This document shows positions 13,523 through 17,047 of a stretch of DNA of 17,047 nucleotides, piece after piece. Numbering within the stretch: position 1 is the first letter of the stretch; the number at the start of each line of letters is the position of its first letter. The stretch is from positions 1-17,047 of the forward strand of contig DGRN01000002.1 in NCBI GenBank assembly GCA_002391075.1, given 5' to 3'. The position numbers were made by a program, and so were the translations under genes. Source of the DNA: Candidatus Saccharibacteria bacterium UBA4387 (lineage in GTDB: Bacteria > Patescibacteriota > Saccharimonadia > Saccharimonadales > Saccharimonadaceae). Under the pieces are notes generated by a model. The model ran no database searches, was not told where the DNA came from, and saw only the letters and a program-made list of their open reading frames with translations.

Positions 13523-14059
13523 ATGAAAAAGAAAACTTTTATAGCATTAGCGTCCTTCGCCTTGGCGATTCTGATTGCTGGATCGGCATTTGCTACCGGC
13601 GGTGAAACCACCTGTACGCCGGACAATCCTACTACTCAGACGGCTTATCCGAATTTGCAATTTGTTGAACCGGGCGGTTCGCACGATACTGAAAAGACCG
13701 CATTTTGTGGTACGCAATATATTACGGTAAGTGGCGAACAGAAGCAGTATGACGTATGGGGCACTAATAATGGTGCTTGTGCGACGGCTGCTATTGCTGC
13801 GACCGACGCAAATCGCTGCGATGCCGGTTCTACGAACCTAACCAAGATTGTTCAGACCATTATTAACACCATTACTTATGTCATCGGTATCATTGCCGTC
13901 ATCATGATCATTCTTGGTGGTATTAGCTATGCTACATCCCAGGGTGATGCTGCGAAGGTTAAGAAGGGTAAAGATACGATTCTCTACGGTATCATCGGTC
14001 TCGTAATTGCAATCCTTGCCTACGCAATCATCAACTTCGTCTTGCAGGCTTTGTCCTAA
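13523..14059 (+). CDS. T4SS pilin-like (TrbC/VirB2-type) protein, copy 2
   Basis: The 178-residue protein has a signal peptide (MKKKTFIALASFALAILIAG, cut likely after the following SAFA), an exposed domain with four cysteines in the same order as copy 1, and two membrane helices. Residues 103-178 are identical to the end of copy 1. The exposed halves differ in length and sequence but share blocks such as AYPNL-F, CG-QY-T, NNGACATA and AATDANRC. Both mature proteins would begin TGG. It has its own promoter, a strong AAAGGAG site and a terminator, so the two copies can be expressed separately. It may be a second subunit of the same filament or an alternative form. Confidence 0.8.
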   Translation: MKKKTFIALASFALAILIAGSAFATGGETTCTPDNPTTQTAYPNLQFVEPGGSHDTEKTAFCGTQYITVSGEQKQYDVWGTNNGACATAAIAATDANRCDAGSTNLTKIVQTIINTITYVIGIIAVIMIILGGISYATSQGDAAKVKKGKDTILYGIIGLVIAILAYAIINFVLQALS

Positions 14060-14109
14060 GATTAGAAAGAGAAAAACACATCTCCGCCCTTCCCCTGGGC
14101 GGAGATTTT
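13835..14109 (+). repeat. 275-bp direct repeat, unit 2 (pilin 3' half and terminator)
   Basis: Second unit of the repeat starting at 13174. Only synonymous changes occur in the coding part, although the rest of the genes has diverged. That suggests either strong constraint on the membrane half or gene conversion restricted to it. Confidence 0.9.
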
Positions 14110-14110
14110 T
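14080..14110 (+). terminator. intrinsic terminator of pilin copy 2
   Basis: Same 10-bp stem and loop as after copy 1, with a longer T run. The mazG-like promoter begins at once behind it. Confidence 0.9.
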
Positions 14111-14113
14111 GTG

Positions 14114-14122
14114 TGCTAGAAT
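14114..14122 (+). promoter_or_regulatory. extended -10 promoter of the mazG-like gene
   Basis: TGCTAGAAT (TG, one base, TAGAAT) starts 4 nt after the pilin terminator T run. No -35 is needed for an extended -10 promoter, and the upstream bases belong to the terminator hairpin. GGAGG follows before ATG 14144. Confidence 0.5.
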
Positions 14123-14143
14123 AATTGTAGAAACGGAGGAAAA

Positions 14144-14485
14144 ATGGATTTTAGCAAGTATCAGGAGTTGTCGAAAAAATATGATTTATTGGCGCAGGAT
14201 AGCGATATTTTAAGTCCGGGTTTTGCGGCGGTCATATTGGGCTTGCCGGGAGAGGCGGGTGAAGTCTGCGAGAAATTCAAAAAGATTGTGCGCGATAAAG
14301 GCGGCAAAGTAAGCGATGAAGACCGAGCGGCTATCTCGAAAGAGTTGGGTGATGTGCTTTGGTATATTGCGCAAATTGCGCGCTATTCGGGATTGTCGCT
14401 GCAGGAAATAGCAGAAGAGAATCTGAGTAAGCTTGAAAGTCGCCAGCAAAGAAATAAACTTACCGGTAGCGGAGACGAGAGATAG
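14144..14485 (+). CDS. MazG-like nucleotide pyrophosphohydrolase
   Basis: The 113-residue all-alpha protein carries the MazG metal-binding pattern: GLPGEAGEVCEKFKK (about 33-47) supplies the E-x-x-E pair and KELGDVLWYIAQIA (about 66-79) the E-x-x-D pair. Family members hydrolyse (d)NTPs to monophosphates, often for house-cleaning of damaged or excess nucleotides; the substrate cannot be read from sequence. This is a single-domain form, less than half of full-length E. coli MazG. The end, RQQRNKLTGSGDER, resembles that of many MazG-like proteins. GGAGG stands 5 nt before ATG 14144. It is a single-gene unit convergent with the TraG-like gene. Confidence 0.88.
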   Translation: MDFSKYQELSKKYDLLAQDSDILSPGFAAVILGLPGEAGEVCEKFKKIVRDKGGKVSDEDRAAISKELGDVLWYIAQIARYSGLSLQEIAEENLSKLESRQQRNKLTGSGDER

Positions 14486-14490
14486 CGCTT

Positions 14491-14517
14491 AAAAATGCCC
14501 CAAACGGGGCATTTTTT
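14491..14517. terminator. bidirectional terminator between mazG-like and traG-like genes
   Basis: Perfect 11-bp stem AAAAATGCCCC/GGGGCATTTTT with an AAAC loop. T runs result on both strands, so it can end both convergent genes. Its right end touches the stop codon of the TraG-like gene (14516-14518). Confidence 0.88.
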
Positions 14518-17047
14518 ATGAGTTTTGGCTCTTGGGTTTTTGCGAGCGGTTGTTTCGGCGGCGATTGTTACCGTTTTGGCGCGATTTCGTGCGCTCTGCG
14601 GGCTTTTCGCTTGTGCTTTTAGTATTTAGCTGCTTTGCTTCGGAAGTGGCCTCCTGCGGCTTCTGAGTGGCTTCGGGGGATTCTTCTTTGCTCTGCTTTT
14701 CCTTGGCGGCCGCTACGAGTGCGCCGAGATTTTTAAGGCCGTTGCCAGCGGATTCGCTTTCGCCTTGGGCGGTGTTTGGGGAGATTTTTTGCTTTTTGAA
14801 TTCGTACTGTGGAGTAGGCTGGAATTGGAAGATCGGCTTTTCTTTGGCTGGCTTATCGGCGTTTGCGCTTCCCTGTTCGCCGGCGGCGCGACCAGAGTCG
14901 GATAGTTCTTTCTTGTATTTGTCGGCAGCTTCCATGATTTGGCGGATTTCGGCTTCAACTTCGGCGCGTGGGCGTGCGTAAGTGAGGCGCGAGTTGCGAA
15001 TGATACGTGGCGTCAAGTCACATGGTGTATCTGGGATACTGAGTGTAGTCGCAGAGAAAGCTGGCGTTTTCTCGCCGTTGATAATCATCGAGACGACGAA
15101 GTGGCGATTGTTGAGATTGAGCAAATCTTGCGCCTCGAAGACTGGCTCGAACTGTTTGGAGAGAATCGGTGCATCGTCAGCAGAAACGCGGAATGAGATG
15201 GTTGTACCGACGTTACCAAAGACAGCGTCGCGGACCTGGTCGGTCATCTGGCTGGTGTACTGGTTGGCGACCGTGAGGTTGAGGGCGTATTTGCGCGCCT
15301 CAGAAAGAATTACGGCGAAGGATTCGGTAGCAAAGTTCTGGAACTCGTCGACGTAGAGGTAGAATGGGCGGCGATCTTCGATATTTGGAATATCTGAGCG
15401 GCTCATTGCGGCGAGCTGAATCTTCGTGACGAGGAAGGAACCGAGAATGGCAGCGTTATCTTCGCCGATAAGACCCTTAGAAAGGTTAACGACGAGAATT
15501 TTGCCCTCATCCATAATCTTGCGAACGTCGAAGCTGGATTTTGGCTGACCGATAATATTGCGGATGATTGGGTTGGCCGTGAAGGCGCCGACCTTGTTTA
15601 GGATTGGCGCGACGGATTCGGTTACTTGCTTGTCGCCCCAAGAGCCGAACTCTTGTTTCCAGAACTGCAGAACCGTGACGTCTTGGCAGTAGTTGAGTGT
15701 CTCTTTGCGGAATTCCTTATCCGTGAGCATACGCGAGATGTCAAGCATCGTGGTTTCTGGGCGATCGAGGAGCGCGAGCAAGGTGTAGCGCAAGATATGC
15801 TCAAGGCGTGGACCCCAAGATTCGCCGAACATACGCTTTAACACGCCGATAACTTCGGAAGAAATATTTGGCTTGCGGGCTGGATCGTAGACTTCGAGCG
15901 GGTTGAAGGCCATCGGGTATTGCGTGTCGGCTGGATTGAAATATACAACGTCATTGACGCGTGATTCAGGAATGAATTTGAGGTTGTCCAACGCAAGGTC
16001 GCCGTGCGGATCGATAATGCAGTAGCCCTGATTATGATAAATGTCGCTGAGCGCAAAAAGCGTCAAGAGACCAGATTTACCGGAGCCGGTCTGACCAATG
16101 ATATAGACGTGGCGGCTACGGTCGCGGCGATACATGCCGAATTGGTGTTTGATGCCGCGGAAGTCTGTCAAACCGAAGGCGGAGATATTTTCGTCGTAGC
16201 TAGTGTTGCCGGTAAGCATTGGCAACTTGGCCGGAGGCTCGGCGGTCTTGCTAGATGCCCAGACGATGTTTGGTGTTTCGACGTTTGTGTGTGGCAAATG
16301 ATAGACCGATGCTAGCTCGGAAACGTTCAGAATAAAACCGTGGTCGGTAAATTGACGTGCTTTGTAAGCATCGAGCGCGGCCGGATTGGTGGTGGCGCCA
16401 AACATGCGAAAACCATTGATGCTGGTCGAATTGAACTGTTTGAAGGTACCGACGAGGGCTTGCATGTTGAGCTTAGCGTTAATTTCGCTGTCGCCGACGT
16501 AAACGAGGCGAATTTTAACTTCGTAGCCGAGCTTGTTGGCCTTTTCTTCGGCTGCGGCGATGCGGGCTTTATCACGTTCGGAAAGCTCGACTTTGGTTTC
16601 GCCGTCTTCGGAAACTGTCGGTGGCTCCCATAGCGCATGTATAATTTGAACTAGATAACCGACGAGATTCATAAGGATGCTGCCGCCAGTGTTGCCGGAT
16701 TTGACCTTTTTAACCCAAACGTCAGTTTTGCTGCGCCAGTTGTCGGCGACCGGGCGCGTAATGATTTGAATCCACATTTCTTCGCCGCCGGATGGGTTGA
16801 GCTTGGCGAGCGTACCGGTAATACCAGCAAGCGGATCGACCTCGAAGCTCTCGAAAGTGCGAATCGGGAGAACCTCGTTGTCAGTCAGGGTGATTTCGGC
16901 GCTGTAGCTAACTGGATAATTGCTGCGGCGGTCAACATAATCTTCGCTCATGCGGTAAATTTGCACGCTTGGGTATTGCGAGTAAATTTGGCCTTCTACG
17001 AAGGATTGCAAAATCTTTGGCACCCAGACGAAGAAGCGGATTTGGTT
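14516..17047 (-). CDS. TraG/VirD4-like type IV secretion ATPase, 5' end outside the window
   Basis: 843 residues are visible and the frame stays open to the window edge (NQIRFFVWVPKILQSF), so the true start is probably outside; a GTG at 17023 is an unlikely start. Numbered from the edge: Walker A IIGQTGSGKSG (about 316-326), an IDPHGDLALD block (about 345-354), a YFNP block, and Walker B FYLYVDEFQNF (about 562-572), followed by SEARKYALNLTVANQYTSQM. These fit the VirD4/TraG coupling ATPases and related DUF87-type proteins, which feed DNA or protein into type IV secretion machines. The last 130 residues are low-complexity, Lys/Glu/Ser/Gln-rich and end in an Arg/Asn-rich basic stretch. No membrane helix is seen in the visible part; it may lie upstream. 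Confidence 0.85.
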   Translation of the reverse strand, partial: NQIRFFVWVPKILQSFVEGQIYSQYPSVQIYRMSEDYVDRRSNYPVSYSAEITLTDNEVLPIRTFESFEVDPLAGITGTLAKLNPSGGEEMWIQIITRPVADNWRSKTDVWVKKVKSGNTGGSILMNLVGYLVQIIHALWEPPTVSEDGETKVELSERDKARIAAAEEKANKLGYEVKIRLVYVGDSEINAKLNMQALVGTFKQFNSTSINGFRMFGATTNPAALDAYKARQFTDHGFILNVSELASVYHLPHTNVETPNIVWASSKTAEPPAKLPMLTGNTSYDENISAFGLTDFRGIKHQFGMYRRDRSRHVYIIGQTGSGKSGLLTLFALSDIYHNQGYCIIDPHGDLALDNLKFIPESRVNDVVYFNPADTQYPMAFNPLEVYDPARKPNISSEVIGVLKRMFGESWGPRLEHILRYTLLALLDRPETTMLDISRMLTDKEFRKETLNYCQDVTVLQFWKQEFGSWGDKQVTESVAPILNKVGAFTANPIIRNIIGQPKSSFDVRKIMDEGKILVVNLSKGLIGEDNAAILGSFLVTKIQLAAMSRSDIPNIEDRRPFYLYVDEFQNFATESFAVILSEARKYALNLTVANQYTSQMTDQVRDAVFGNVGTTISFRVSADDAPILSKQFEPVFEAQDLLNLNNRHFVVSMIINGEKTPAFSATTLSIPDTPCDLTPRIIRNSRLTYARPRAEVEAEIRQIMEAADKYKKELSDSGRAAGEQGSANADKPAKEKPIFQFQPTPQYEFKKQKISPNTAQGESESAGNGLKNLGALVAAAKEKQSKEESPEATQKPQEATSEAKQLNTKSTSEKPAERTKSRQNGNNRRRNNRSQKPKSQNS

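Noticed and set aside
13174..14109. Insertion sequence or CRISPR array as the source of the 275-bp direct repeat
   Set aside because: The repeat consists of pilin coding sequence and terminator, with no transposase, terminal inverted repeats or regular spacers.
560..17000. Long reading frames antisense to pyk, murG, pgk and the TraG-like gene
   Set aside because: They lie opposite well-supported genes, have atypical composition (His/Arg/Asn-rich) and no start signals; they are shadows of the real genes.

Overview
The window reads as a small-genome Patescibacteria/CPR chromosome, most likely Saccharibacteria (TM7). The clues are a compact rsmH-ftsL-ftsI-mraY-ftsW-murG block, a single-gene type IV pilin unit, two-helix T4SS pilins beside a TraG/VirD4-type ATPase, and a lactate-forming lower glycolysis. 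TGA serves as a normal stop (mraY, ftsQ-like), which argues against the recoded CPR lineages. The lineage is inferred from protein families and gene order, not from a database search.

Layout. 1-174: end of rsmH. 175-649: a 475-bp stretch with a 20-codon ORF, a minus-strand terminator, repeated TTTTGACC motifs and several hairpins. 650-6136: wall and division block ftsL-like, ftsI, mraY, ftsW, murG, tightly packed; ftsW and murG overlap by 65 nt. 6178-6762: prepilin-like protein with its own promoter and terminator. 6840-6916: tRNA-Glu(UUC). About 6982-7556 on the minus strand: a structured transcription unit of about 575 nt, with a fully consensus promoter and a strong terminator, that I cannot assign to a known family. 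7722-11946: pyk, pgk, an FtsQ-like membrane protein and D-lactate dehydrogenase in one run. 11947-12780: 830 bp without a convincing gene, holding nested inverted repeats and a T/G-biased tract. 12781-14059: two tandem T4SS pilin genes whose last 76 residues are identical but whose exposed halves differ. 14144-14485: MazG-like pyrophosphohydrolase. 14516-17047, minus strand: TraG/VirD4-like ATPase, cut by the window edge.

How the genes fit together. The first block makes lipid I and lipid II (MraY, MurG) and polymerises and crosslinks septal peptidoglycan (FtsW, FtsI, FtsL-like). The Mur ligases are not here. An FtsQ-like protein sits inside the glycolytic operon, linking division to the energy pathway at least in position. 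Pyk, Pgk and D-Ldh give ATP by substrate-level phosphorylation and reoxidise NADH to D-lactate, as expected for a fermentative host-associated cell. The pilins and ATPase suggest a surface or transfer apparatus.

Best candidates for new biology are the unassigned minus-strand RNA (6982-7556), the mosaic pilin pair, the pyk leader (G-rich tract plus a 17-codon ORF overlapping pyk by ATGA), the repeat-bearing gap at 304-530, and the short Pgk.
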